Below are positions 8,293-16,458 of a DNA stretch of 64,000 nucleotides, in pieces. A model generated the notes under the pieces. It saw nothing but the letters and a program-made list of their open reading frames with translations. It searched no databases and was not told the origin of the DNA. The DNA comes from Amycolatopsis sp. Lineage in GTDB: Bacteria; Actinomycetota; Actinomycetes; Mycobacteriales; Pseudonocardiaceae. Numbering within the stretch: the first letter of the stretch is position 1; each line of letters starts with the position of its first letter. Where the stretch lies: the NCBI RefSeq assembly GCF_025464955.1, contig NZ_JAODNM010000096.1, positions 59,115-123,114 of the forward strand, in the 5' to 3' direction. The translations under genes were made by a program, and so were the position numbers.

Positions 8293-9215
8293 TGGCCGTC
8301 CTCCCGGAACACGCGGACCAAGTAGGTCACGATCACGCCGAACGCGAGCAGGAAGATGACCACGGCGAGCGCCGAGGCGTATCCGAGCCGCAACGACTGG
8401 AACGCCGTCGAGTACATGTACGTGCTGAGCAGTTCGGACGAGTGGTACGGACCGCCCTTGGTGAGCGACCACACGACGTCGAACGACCGCAGTGAGTCGA
8501 TCACAATCACCGACAGGACCACGGAGTTGACGCTGCGAAGCTGCGGCCAGGTGACGAACCTGAACTGCTGCACGGCTTTCGCACCGTCCAGTTTGGCCGC
8601 CTCATACAGCACCGGGTCGATGCCCTTGAGCCCGGCCAGGTACAGCACCATCACGTACCCGATCTGCCGCCACAGCGCCGGAATCAGCGCCGCGTACAGC
8701 GCCGTGTGGGAGTCGGCGAGCCAGGCATGCTGCCAACTGCCCAGACCCAGCCACACCAACGCCTTGTTGATCAGACCGTCCGGCTGGTAAAGCCCCTGCC
8801 AGATAAGCGAAGTCGCCACCAGAGAGAACACAACCGGGGTGAACAAGGCGCCTCGGTAGAACCCGACGCCCGTGCGTTCCCGTTGCAGGAGCAGGGCCAT
8901 CCCGAGCCCGCCGATGGCCGACAGGCCACCGAAGAGCACGATCCAGATCAGCGTGTTGAGCGCGGCCGTCCCGAAGATCGGGTCGCTGAACATCTCGCGG
9001 TAGTTGGCCAGCCCCACCGAGACCGGCGCGGACACGCCGTCCCAGTTGGTCAGCGAAAGATAGACGCCCTGGATGGCCGGCCAGAAGACCCAGAACCCTT
9101 CCACCACCAGCGGGATGAGGACGAACGCGAGCAGCACCGGCGGCACCCGGCGGGAGCGCCGCCGCCGCGCCCTCGCGGTCGCGGGGGCGGACGTCGGGGC
9201 GGAGATCACTGCCAT
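8289..9215 (-). CDS. Carbohydrate ABC transporter permease (MalF/UgpA-like)
   Basis: A 308-aa permease with a basic N-terminus, six membrane spans and the EAA loop (YEAAKLDGAKAVQQFRFVTWP). It forms the heterodimeric channel with the downstream MalG-like permease. The start lies 1 nt after the SBP stop, so the genes are translationally coupled. The predicted substrate is an alpha-galactoside or galactose oligomer, from the adjacent GH36 gene. Confidence 0.9.
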   Translation of the reverse strand: MAVISAPTSAPATARARRRRSRRVPPVLLAFVLIPLVVEGFWVFWPAIQGVYLSLTNWDGVSAPVSVGLANYREMFSDPIFGTAALNTLIWIVLFGGLSAIGGLGMALLLQRERTGVGFYRGALFTPVVFSLVATSLIWQGLYQPDGLINKALVWLGLGSWQHAWLADSHTALYAALIPALWRQIGYVMVLYLAGLKGIDPVLYEAAKLDGAKAVQQFRFVTWPQLRSVNSVVLSVIVIDSLRSFDVVWSLTKGGPYHSSELLSTYMYSTAFQSLRLGYASALAVVIFLLAFGVIVTYLVRVFREDGQ

Positions 9216-9216
9216 G

Positions 9217-10515
9217 TCAGGAAGACCACACCTTTTGGGCCGCCGTCTGCCAATCCGCCAGGATCGACGTCAGCTGCTCCGGGTGCTGGATGAACCGGAT
9301 CAGGGCCGCGTCAGCGGTGGGCTGAAGCGCGTCACTGGAGTCGCGGTTGAAGAACTGCGTGAGATCCTTCGCGTCGGCCAACATCTTGCGGCCCTTGATC
9401 ACCAGCGGGGTCCCGGTGTCCTTCGCGTCGGGATGCGTCGGCAGCACGGTGCCCGAGGAGTTCTTGATGTAGAGCTCCTGCGCCTCGGCGGTCGCGACGT
9501 ACTTCAGCCAGTCCTTTGTGGCCTGCAGGTGCCCGGTCTTCGAGCTGGCGAAGAAGCCGTCCGTCGGCGCCTCTTCGGCGACGGGCACCGACGGATCGAT
9601 GATCGGGAACTGGAAGAAGTCGATGTCCTCCAGCGCGTCCTTGGGCGCCGCGTCGGCGAAGAACGTGCCGATCAGCATCATCCCGGTGCGGCCCTGCAGC
9701 AGCGACGTCGTCGCGTCCTGGAACGCCACGGCCGTCCCGCTCGGGTCGAAATACGGCAGGACTTCCTTCCACCGCTCGAAGACCTTGACCACCTTCGGAT
9801 CGTCGAAGCGCCCGCGCCCGGCGAGCAGGTCGCGGTGGAACTGGGCACCGTTGATGCGGATGTTGAGGTAGTCGAACCAGCCCGACGCGGTCCACGGCGT
9901 GTCGCCGCCCGCGCCCATGCCGATCGGCGAGACGCCCTTGCTCTTCAGCGTCTGGCACAGCGTGACGAACTCGGCCCAGTTCGACGGCGGCGTCACGCCC
10001 CACTTGGTGAAGTTCGACTTGCGGTAGAACATGCCCCACCAGTAGTAAGTGGCCGGCACGAAGACGAGGTGCCCGGCGCCGTCGCCGCTGAGCTGGCGGA
10101 ACGCGTCGCTGTAGTTCGTCATGGTCTGCCACACGTCGCCTACGTCGAGCAGCAGGCCCTTGCGGGCGTACCCCTGCAGGATCGACCCTGGATACCACGT
10201 GTACGTGTCCGGCGGCACGGCCGAGACGAGGTAGCTCGGCAGCTGCGTGCGGAAGGTCTCCGACGCCACGGTATTCACCGTCGCTGTCGCACCGCCCTTC
10301 GCGCTGAAGCCCTTGGCCAGGGCTTCGATCGCGGCTTTGGCCTGGGTCGCCGACAGGTTCGACTGGATCGTCACCGCCCCGGCGGTCTGTTTGGCCGGCC
10401 CGGAAGAGGCCGACGTGGCGCAGCCGCCGAGCAGTGCGGCCGATCCCACGGCGCCGAGGCCGACCAGGAACCGGCGCCGGTTCAACCCGGATATTGCGAG
10501 GTCAACACTGTCCAT
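9217..10515 (-). CDS. Sugar ABC transporter solute-binding lipoprotein
   Basis: A 432-aa extracellular binding protein, first gene of the transporter operon. It has a Tat-like N-terminus (NRRRFLVGLG) followed by a lipobox (LLGGC), so it is probably exported by Tat and anchored as a lipoprotein. The body matches the family 1 SBP fold (PF13416/PF01547 type), with W- and Y-rich sugar-contact segments. The promoter region (10516-10724) is shared with the divergent GntR regulator and contains the second TCGTAATTTA operator-like site. Specificity for alpha-galactosides is inferred from neighbours. Confidence 0.88.
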   Translation of the reverse strand: MDSVDLAISGLNRRRFLVGLGAVGSAALLGGCATSASSGPAKQTAGAVTIQSNLSATQAKAAIEALAKGFSAKGGATATVNTVASETFRTQLPSYLVSAVPPDTYTWYPGSILQGYARKGLLLDVGDVWQTMTNYSDAFRQLSGDGAGHLVFVPATYYWWGMFYRKSNFTKWGVTPPSNWAEFVTLCQTLKSKGVSPIGMGAGGDTPWTASGWFDYLNIRINGAQFHRDLLAGRGRFDDPKVVKVFERWKEVLPYFDPSGTAVAFQDATTSLLQGRTGMMLIGTFFADAAPKDALEDIDFFQFPIIDPSVPVAEEAPTDGFFASSKTGHLQATKDWLKYVATAEAQELYIKNSSGTVLPTHPDAKDTGTPLVIKGRKMLADAKDLTQFFNRDSSDALQPTADAALIRFIQHPEQLTSILADWQTAAQKVWSS

Positions 10516-10623
10516 CGCTTGGAACCCCTAACTGCTGGACCGCCCGCGGCGGCGCAGGAGGCCGAGACAGGCGGGATCGATGCCACAGGTTGGCAACTGG
10601 GAAGCCGCGCTGTCAAGATGTAT

Positions 10624-10636
10624 TCGTAATTTATTA
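10624..10636. promoter_or_regulatory. Second candidate operator of the galactoside regulator
   Basis: TCGTAATTTATTA shares its first 10 bases with the palindrome at 4309-4321 and keeps an imperfect TAA/TTA symmetry. It lies between the SBP gene and gntR, 88 bp before the regulator's start. Autoregulation plus repression of the transporter is the simplest reading. Confidence 0.5.
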
Positions 10637-10724
10637 GCCAAAGCGGGACCCGGGCCCGTACTATCGTGATCGGCCACCGGGACACGACTCCCCGGCGGAC
10701 GACGAGCCTGGGAGAACGGACGCA

Positions 10725-11432
10725 GTGACCTCTCACCGACCACGCGGCTTGCACGGCCAGACCGTCGAGACACTGGCCAGCCGCATCCTGTCCAACGAGT
10801 TCTCCGAGGGCTCGGTGTTGGACCTCCCGGCGCTGCGTGAAGAGCTCGACGTGAGCCTCACCGCCCTGCGCGAGGCGCTGAAGGTGCTGACGGCAAAGGG
10901 CATGATCGACGCGCGGCAGAAGCGGGGCACCTTCGTCCAGCCACGGACGTCGTGGAACGTGCTCGATGCCGACGTCATGCGCTGGCAGATCGCCGGGACG
11001 CACGATCCCGGCCTGTTCGACCAGTTGACCGAAGTCCGTGCCGTGGTCGAACCCGCGGCCGCGAAGCTGGCCGCCGAACGCGCGACAGCCGAGGATGTCG
11101 ACGCGCTCGGCGACGCGCTCGAGCGGATGGCCGCCGCCGGCTCGGACCCGCAGGCAATGGTCGCCGCCGATCTCGACTTCCACCGCCTCCTGCTGACCTC
11201 GACGCACAACGACTTCCTCGCGCGGATCGAGCGGGTCATCGCGATCGGACTCGCCGAGCGCGACAAACTCGTCCACAATGCCAATCCGTCGGATGATCCG
11301 GTACCCAGTCACCGGGAAGTGTTCGACGCGATCACCGCCAGGAAACCCGCCGCCGCCGAGGCGGCAATGCGCGCATTGGTCGAGAAGTCGAGCGCGGACC
11401 TGAACCAGGTCGAACAACGCCGTCGAAGGTGA
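10725..11432 (+). CDS. GntR-family regulator, FCD domain (DgoR-like)
   Basis: A 235-aa repressor-type protein. Residues 1-75 form the winged helix of the GntR family (PALREELDVSLTALREALKVLTAKGMI). Residues 85-225 form an FCD ligand-binding domain with the usual metal/ligand acidic-His pattern (DLDFHRLLL, SHREVF). E. coli DgoR belongs to the same subfamily and responds to galactonate. Position and the two shared operator-like sites make it the probable regulator of the whole 0-10.5 kb cluster. GTG start after a GAACGGACGC leader; no strong SD, so the start is moderately sure. Confidence 0.85.
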   Translation: MTSHRPRGLHGQTVETLASRILSNEFSEGSVLDLPALREELDVSLTALREALKVLTAKGMIDARQKRGTFVQPRTSWNVLDADVMRWQIAGTHDPGLFDQLTEVRAVVEPAAAKLAAERATAEDVDALGDALERMAAAGSDPQAMVAADLDFHRLLLTSTHNDFLARIERVIAIGLAERDKLVHNANPSDDPVPSHREVFDAITARKPAAAEAAMRALVEKSSADLNQVEQRRRR

Positions 11433-11436
11433 ATCG

Positions 11437-11481
11437 TTCAGCCGGCTGAATGAAATAGCCCGCTTTGTTCAGCCCGCTGAA
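11437..11481. promoter_or_regulatory. Tandem palindromes upstream of the alginate-lyase-like gene
   Basis: TTCAGCCGGCTGAA (11437-11450) and TTCAGCCCGCTGAA (11468-11481) are near-identical 14-bp palindromes exactly 31 bp apart, about three helical turns. They lie 140-180 bp before the lyase and just after the gntR stop. The equal helical phase suggests a pair of operators for a cooperative dimeric regulator. They are too short for a strong terminator. Confidence 0.45.
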
Positions 11482-11619
11482 TACCGGTGGATCTTTTTTG
11501 CGACGAATAGGAACTGGGCCGGTTTCACGTATTGACGAAACCTGGTCTAGACCACAAAACTTAGAGTTCTCCCGGCAGTGACTCACGTCACTACCCTCTC
11601 CTAGTCCCCAAGGAGAACC

Positions 11620-12837
11620 ATGTTTGCCGCAGCCAGAAGCAGGTTGAAAGCCTTAACCGTCATAGCAACGATGTCCCTTCTCGCCGTCGCCTTCGCGCCC
11701 TCGGCCCCGGCCGCGGTCGCTGCCCCGGCCATGCCGTCGGCCCCCGCGGTCTTCGCCCATCCGGGCGTGCTGGTCAGCCGTGCGCAATTGGATTTCATCC
11801 GGACGCAGGTCAAGGCCGGCGCCCAGCCATGGACCAATGCCTACAACCAGATGATGGGCAGCTCATACGCGTCGCTGAACCGCACCCCGACGCCGTACGC
11901 GACCGTGGAATGCGGTCCGTACTCCAATCCCAACATCGGCTGCACGAATGAGCGCGAGGACGCGATCGCCGCCTACACCGACGCACTGGCCTGGTACATC
12001 ACCCAGGACGCGCGGTACGCGCAGAAGGCCATCGCGCTGATGGACGCCTGGTCGGGCAAACTCAAGAGCCACACCAACAGCAACGCGCCGCTGCAGACCG
12101 GCTGGGCCGGGTCGTCGTGGCCGCGCGCCGCGGAAATCATCCGCTACACCTACACCGGCTGGTCCGCGTCGTCGATCACGAACTTCTCGAACATGCTGCG
12201 CAACGTCTACCTGCCGGAGATCATCAACGGCAGCAACAGCAACGGCAACTGGGAACTCGTCATGATGGAGGCAGCCGTCGGCATCTCCGTGTTCCTCGAC
12301 GACAAGACCGACTACGACAAGGCCATGACGAAGTACTTGGGCCGCGTCCCCGCGTACGTCTACTTGACCACCGACGGCTCGTACCCGAAGGCGGCACCGG
12401 GCAGCGGGCTCAACACCAAGGCGCAGATCGTCAGCTACTGGCAGGGCCAGAGCACCTTCGTCAACGGTCTCACCCAGGAGACGTGCCGCGACTTCGTGCA
12501 CACCGGCTACGGCATCGCGTCGATCGCCGACGTGGCCGAGACCTCGCGGATCCAGGGCACCGACCTCTACCCCGGTGACATCGGCACGCGGCTCCGGTTC
12601 GCGCTCGGCTTCCAGTCGCAGTACGAGCTCGGCGCGGCGGTGCCGTCGTGGCTGTGCGGCGGGAGCGTCAAGAAGGGCCTCGGCCCGATCACCGAAGTCG
12701 GTTTCAACGCCATGAGCACCCGGCTCGGCAACGTCATGACCAACACCCAGACGCTCACCCAGAACGACCGGCCCGAAGGGACGAACGCCCTGTTCGTCGC
12801 CTGGCAGACCCTGACCCACGCGAACAACCCCAACTGA
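11620..12837 (+). CDS. Secreted alginate lyase-family protein
   Basis: A 405-aa exported protein with a signal peptide at residues 1-35 (cleavage near AVA-AP). Past residue 48 it shows the alpha-barrel pattern of PF05426 alginate lyases: HPGVLVSRAQLDFIR, AYTDALAWYITQDARYAQKAIALMDAWS, QTGWAGSSWPRAAEIIRYT, NGNWELVMMEAAVGISVFL and DGSYPKA. The family beta-eliminates uronic-acid polysaccharides, but actinobacterial members are often uncharacterised and may act on other polyuronates. RBS AAGGAG at normal spacing. It is monocistronic, closed by the strong hairpin at 12849. Preceded by the twin palindromes at 11437 and 11468. Confidence 0.8.
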   Translation: MFAAARSRLKALTVIATMSLLAVAFAPSAPAAVAAPAMPSAPAVFAHPGVLVSRAQLDFIRTQVKAGAQPWTNAYNQMMGSSYASLNRTPTPYATVECGPYSNPNIGCTNEREDAIAAYTDALAWYITQDARYAQKAIALMDAWSGKLKSHTNSNAPLQTGWAGSSWPRAAEIIRYTYTGWSASSITNFSNMLRNVYLPEIINGSNSNGNWELVMMEAAVGISVFLDDKTDYDKAMTKYLGRVPAYVYLTTDGSYPKAAPGSGLNTKAQIVSYWQGQSTFVNGLTQETCRDFVHTGYGIASIADVAETSRIQGTDLYPGDIGTRLRFALGFQSQYELGAAVPSWLCGGSVKKGLGPITEVGFNAMSTRLGNVMTNTQTLTQNDRPEGTNALFVAWQTLTHANNPN

Positions 12838-12848
12838 CGTCCACAATC

Positions 12849-12899
12849 GACTCGGGGGACCTTTCGGCCGGTCGAACTGGCCGAAAGGTCCCCCGAGTC
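12849..12899. terminator. 21-bp perfect hairpin between convergent genes
   Basis: Arms 12849-12869 and 12879-12899 are exact reverse complements, with a 9-nt loop. It lies between the stop of the lyase-like gene (plus) and that of the membrane protein (minus, 12915), so it probably terminates both. No long T-run is visible, as is usual for actinobacterial hairpins. Confidence 0.85.
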
Positions 12900-12914
12900 A
12901 TGCCAGGTGGACGC

Positions 12915-13706
12915 TCAGCCGCACTTCACCGCGGTGTTGACCAAGCTGATGCCCGACACCACAGCGCCGTCCACTGCGAACTCATAGACCCATCCGGCCT
13001 TTCCTGGAACGGCGTAGTGATACCGCCCGGTCCGGTCGGGCTTGCTTGCGCCATACGCGGCGACAAGCTGGGCGACCGTCGAGCCGGTCGCGATACCGGC
13101 GGCCGTCTTGACGCCGCTGGGCACGCCGATTTCCCGGAGTGCGTCCTTGGCGAACGACGCTCCACCCGAAACTCCGAACGCCTTGTCACGTGCTTCACGT
13201 TGCCCGGCCAAGTCGACCGCTCCCGTTGCGGCGTCTGCAGCGGCCTGCGCGGCCTTCGCACTGAGCTCCGCCGAATCGGCGTACTCCTTGGCCCCCGCGT
13301 TCAGCGGGACGGGCTTGCTCGCCTCGGCCTCCAGGTCGTCCGCGATCTTGGTCAACTTCGCGGACTTGTCCTGCGCGGCGGCTTCAGCCGCCAACCGGGC
13401 GGGATCGGGCGCGGGTCCGCCGGTGAACGAGAAGTCGGTGCACCCGTCGAGCACGGCCACCGGCGCCGGCGCGAGGTCGGCTCCGGCGAGCGCCTGCGCC
13501 TTCGTCAGCCCGGGCGTCAGCTTGCCGTACCCGTCCGGACTCAACGTCTTCTCGGCGGCAGGCTTGTCGTCGCTCGCGGTGAAATACCAAGTCGCGCCCC
13601 CGGCCACGAGCAGCGCGACGACAATGCCGGCAGCTATCCACTTACCGCGTCCGGATGACGACGGAACGTCAACGGGCGCAGTCGATTCTTCGGTACTTTC
13701 GGTCAT
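12915..13706 (-). CDS. Hypothetical single-pass membrane protein
   Basis: A 263-aa protein of unknown function. Residues 1-20 are an acidic/Ser-rich cytoplasmic tail, about 22-43 form one transmembrane helix, and the rest is predicted outside. The extracellular part has an Ala/Lys/Asp-rich helical segment (about 100-170, likely coiled coil) between two small domains, with single Cys residues at about 89 and 262 that could form a disulphide. A C-terminal segment with YHYAVPGKAGWVYEFAVDGAVVSGI looks like a small beta domain. It is divergent from the ESX cluster and may belong with it. No family recognised. Confidence 0.75.
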   Translation of the reverse strand: MTESTEESTAPVDVPSSSGRGKWIAAGIVVALLVAGGATWYFTASDDKPAAEKTLSPDGYGKLTPGLTKAQALAGADLAPAPVAVLDGCTDFSFTGGPAPDPARLAAEAAAQDKSAKLTKIADDLEAEASKPVPLNAGAKEYADSAELSAKAAQAAADAATGAVDLAGQREARDKAFGVSGGASFAKDALREIGVPSGVKTAAGIATGSTVAQLVAAYGASKPDRTGRYHYAVPGKAGWVYEFAVDGAVVSGISLVNTAVKCG

Positions 13707-13902
13707 TGATCCCCCTCGATTGTCACTGAGGGTACAGAGCGGACAAACAGCTCACCGCTGTGGGTAATAGTGCCGCCAGTGCGACCGGCAGTTGTGCCGT
13801 TTGAACCCGACCCCGCCTTTTCTAGGTTGTCAATCACACAAGGAGCCGCCGGAGGAACTCTGGCGCTCGACGGGATTTTCAGCGAGAGGAGGTGGCCCGT
13901 CC

Positions 13903-14247
13903 ATGTCAAGTCCGGGATTCCAAGCAGACGCGGCCGCGATGACGCGTGCGGTCCAAGGATTCGAGGAGACCGCGTCGAGCGCGAAGACGACGATGGCCAG
14001 CCTGGAGACCGAGCTGACCGAAACACTCCGCAGCTACCAGGGTGACCAGGCGACCGCGTTCTGGGACCTGCAGCGCCGGCTCCAGGAGAAGATGTCCGCC
14101 GCCGTGCGGGAGCTCGACACGATGTCGAGCCTGGTGAACACCAGCTTCCACAACTACGGCAGCGGAGACCAGCAGGTGTCGCAGTCGCTGCGCGCCGTCT
14201 CCAACAACGCCATGGACACCGGCGTCGTCGGTCGCCTCAACCCCTGA
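13903..14247 (+). CDS. WXG100-like ESX substrate (EsxB-like)
   Basis: A 114-aa helical hairpin protein of WXG100 size. The turn lies at YQGDQATAFW instead of a canonical WxG. The C-terminal helix carries YGSGD at 85-89, matching the YxxxD/E general secretion motif of mycobacterial ESX substrates (established knowledge). ATG 13903 is chosen over longer frames because GAGAGGAGG sits just upstream. It is followed 21 bp later by a second WXG100-like gene, the usual pair that forms a heterodimer. Export by a type VII system encoded elsewhere is inferred. Confidence 0.8.
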   Translation: MSSPGFQADAAAMTRAVQGFEETASSAKTTMASLETELTETLRSYQGDQATAFWDLQRRLQEKMSAAVRELDTMSSLVNTSFHNYGSGDQQVSQSLRAVSNNAMDTGVVGRLNP

Positions 14248-14268
14248 GTCGGAGAGGACTCCACAGTC

Positions 14269-14571
14269 ATGGCTGACGTAGTCGAAATCAACTTCGCCGC
14301 GCTGCAACACAGCGCGGCATCACTGGCCGCCAAGGCCAAAGCGCTGACTTCACAGCTGGAACAGTTGCAGAGCAACCTAAACCCGTTGAAGGCCAGTTGG
14401 TACGCCTCGGGCAGTGCAGCCGGCCAGGCCGCCGAATCCTCGGAAACGCGGCTCCGGCAGGCGACAGCCGACATCATCGCCATCATCGCCCAGTTCGGCG
14501 GCAAGGTCACCGAGGCCCACGACCTGCAGCACTCACTGGAAAACCGCAACCAGGGCCTGTTCCAAGGCTGA
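14269..14571 (+). CDS. WXG100-like ESX protein (EsxA-like partner)
   Basis: A 100-aa helix-turn-helix protein. The turn SWYASGSAAGQ replaces WxG by W-x3-G, and Ala/Gln/Leu-rich amphipathic helices flank it. There is no YxxxD motif, as expected for the partner lacking the secretion signal. Start ATG 14269 lies 21 bp after the first WXG100 gene, with AGAGGA upstream. Predicted to heterodimerise with the preceding protein. An alternative is a toxin-immunity type LXG helper, but no toxin domain is attached. Confidence 0.8.
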   Translation: MADVVEINFAALQHSAASLAAKAKALTSQLEQLQSNLNPLKASWYASGSAAGQAAESSETRLRQATADIIAIIAQFGGKVTEAHDLQHSLENRNQGLFQG

Positions 14572-14688
14572 GTTTCCACTGGTTGTCCCTTGACGTCGTT
14601 TGGCCGGTGTGAGACGCCCCCCGCTCACACCGGCCAACCGGCTTGTCCCCGAACCGCCACAATGGACACCGCGAGAGGGTCGGGATCG

Positions 14689-15117
14689 ATGCCAGACCAG
14701 TCGTACTACGTTCATCTGGAGTCACTGAACCATTTCGTCCGCGAACTGGAGAACCAGATCCACGCGATGTCGAAACCCGACGACTCCCTCCTGACCCTCG
14801 GCGATCACCCTCTCCTGTTCGGGGAATTCGGCGAAGCCGGTTCATTGGCCGACGCCCACCGCGCCGCGGTGGCGGAAATGCGCGGCCTGCTCGATCAGGT
14901 CAAGGGCGCGATCACGTTCGCGCAGGACGTCACGACCACGGTCGCCGACGGTTACGAGCAGGCGGACCAAACCGTGGCCGGGGACCTCAACACTTCGGGC
15001 TACGACGGCGGATCCGGGGTCATCGGCGGAGTTACCGGCGCGGTCGACGGCCTGCTGACCGGCGTCGGCTCCCTGCTGACCGGTGGCCAGGCAAGTCCGG
15101 GAGGGACGAACGGATGA
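14689..15117 (+). CDS. Small ESX-associated helical protein with YxxxD motif
   Basis: A 142-aa protein with two long helices (about 8-28 and 52-92) and a Gly-rich tail (about 100-142). YEQAD at 89-93 matches the ESX secretion motif YxxxD/E. The N-terminal YYVHLESLNHFVRELENQI segment resembles ESX-associated hypothetical proteins in actinomycetes. ATG 14689 is preferred (AGAGGG 9 nt upstream), though ATG 14662 is possible. Its stop overlaps the next start as ATGA, so the two are co-translated. No catalytic domain seen. Confidence 0.7.
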   Translation: MPDQSYYVHLESLNHFVRELENQIHAMSKPDDSLLTLGDHPLLFGEFGEAGSLADAHRAAVAEMRGLLDQVKGAITFAQDVTTTVADGYEQADQTVAGDLNTSGYDGGSGVIGGVTGAVDGLLTGVGSLLTGGQASPGGTNG

Positions 15118-16409
15118 GCGGCGCACGGACGAATTTCGCGGCGTACTCCCACCAGCAGCTCTACGCGATGCTCCAGGCCGGGGATCCCTCGACCGCGCGA
15201 ACCGCGGCGGAGCAGTGGAAGTCCGCGGGGATCGGGCTCAACGAGCAGGCGGGGAACCTCTCGTCCGAGCTGTCGGACTTCGACGGCAACTGGACCGGCG
15301 GTGCCGCGGACAAGTACAAGACGATGGTCACCGACCTGATCAACGGGATCAAGAAGGTCGGGCAGACGGCCTCGGACATGCAGAACATGCTCGACGACGC
15401 CGCCGACGCGCTGGTGAAGGCGAAGGCGGAAATGCCGCCGCCGGTCGACGTCCCCGACGTCTCACCCGCGCAGATCGAGCTTGCGGTGAACCCGCCCGCA
15501 CTGCCGGCGGACACCTCGCAGGCAGCGCTGATGAACGCGGCGAAACTACGTCAGGACGCGATCACGTCCGTCGAAGCCCAGCAGCAGGCGGCCGGAGCCG
15601 CCAGCGCGGCCAAGGGCAAGGCGATCGTCGTGATGACCACCCTCGCCGGTGACTACACCGCGGCCGAGGACTCGATTCCAGCTTCCCCCAACGCACCCGC
15701 GACCCCGCCAACGGTCACCGGCGGTGGTACGACCGGCGGCAGCGGCGCGATCGGGAGTGGCCTGCCGACGATCGGCACCAACGCGCCCCCGAGTACGACC
15801 GTGCTGACACCCCTCGCTCCGGGTGCAAGCCCCTTGGCGCCTGGCGGAACGCCCGTGACCGCACCGCCGAGCAACTCACTGTTCGGCGGCATGTTCACCG
15901 CCGGTCTAGCCGCTGCCTCCGCGGCCGCGTTCGGCCGGTTCGGCTCGATCATGCCCAAGGTTCCGCCATGGGCTTCGGGCAAGAACCCCGATGGCGAGAA
16001 GAACCCGAAGCCGGGCGCGAAACTCGGTGACAGCTCGAAACTCGACGGAACCGGCGGTGGCGCCGGAGGCGGGGGTGTCGGAGGCGGGGGTGTCGGACCG
16101 ATCGGTTCGCCGTCGGTCGGTGGCGGTGGCGCACCGGGAGCGGTTCCCTTGGCGCACACCGGATTAGCCGGGGTTCCCGACGGCGGTAACACGTTGAGTG
16201 GACTCGCCGGCAGCGCAGCGGGAGCGGCCGGAGCGGCCGCGTCGAAGAGCATGATGCCGATGATGCCCATGATGCCGATGGGCGGCGGGGCCGGAGATAT
16301 GGGCGGTGGACGCCGGATTCCGCCGTGGCTGGTGGAAACCGAGGATGTCTGGGGCCAGTCCGCGCCGATCGCGCCTTCGGTGATCGGTGCGGACCCGGAG
16401 CTGTACTAA
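15114..16409 (+). CDS. WXG/PPE-like secreted protein with Gly/Pro/Met-rich tail
   Basis: A 431-aa protein. Residues 1-110 form a WXG-like helical domain with a true WTG (NWTGGAADKYKTM) and a second helix; 110-190 are helical (Ala/Gln). The C-terminal half is low-complexity Pro/Thr/Gly with PLAPG repeats, a GGGG-V run and a methionine-rich MMPMMPMM stretch (about 380-395), ending in an acidic WLVETEDVWGQ segment. This layout resembles PPE/EspB-like substrates of ESX systems in Pseudonocardiaceae. ATGA overlap with the previous gene. The low-complexity region suggests a cell-wall or surface location. Confidence 0.7.
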   Translation: MSGARTNFAAYSHQQLYAMLQAGDPSTARTAAEQWKSAGIGLNEQAGNLSSELSDFDGNWTGGAADKYKTMVTDLINGIKKVGQTASDMQNMLDDAADALVKAKAEMPPPVDVPDVSPAQIELAVNPPALPADTSQAALMNAAKLRQDAITSVEAQQQAAGAASAAKGKAIVVMTTLAGDYTAAEDSIPASPNAPATPPTVTGGGTTGGSGAIGSGLPTIGTNAPPSTTVLTPLAPGASPLAPGGTPVTAPPSNSLFGGMFTAGLAAASAAAFGRFGSIMPKVPPWASGKNPDGEKNPKPGAKLGDSSKLDGTGGGAGGGGVGGGGVGPIGSPSVGGGGAPGAVPLAHTGLAGVPDGGNTLSGLAGSAAGAAGAAASKSMMPMMPMMPMGGGAGDMGGGRRIPPWLVETEDVWGQSAPIAPSVIGADPELY

Positions 16410-16458
16410 GTCCTTTGAAGACTGTCCTTTTGGTACCGATGCAGAGGGAGCGGACCCG

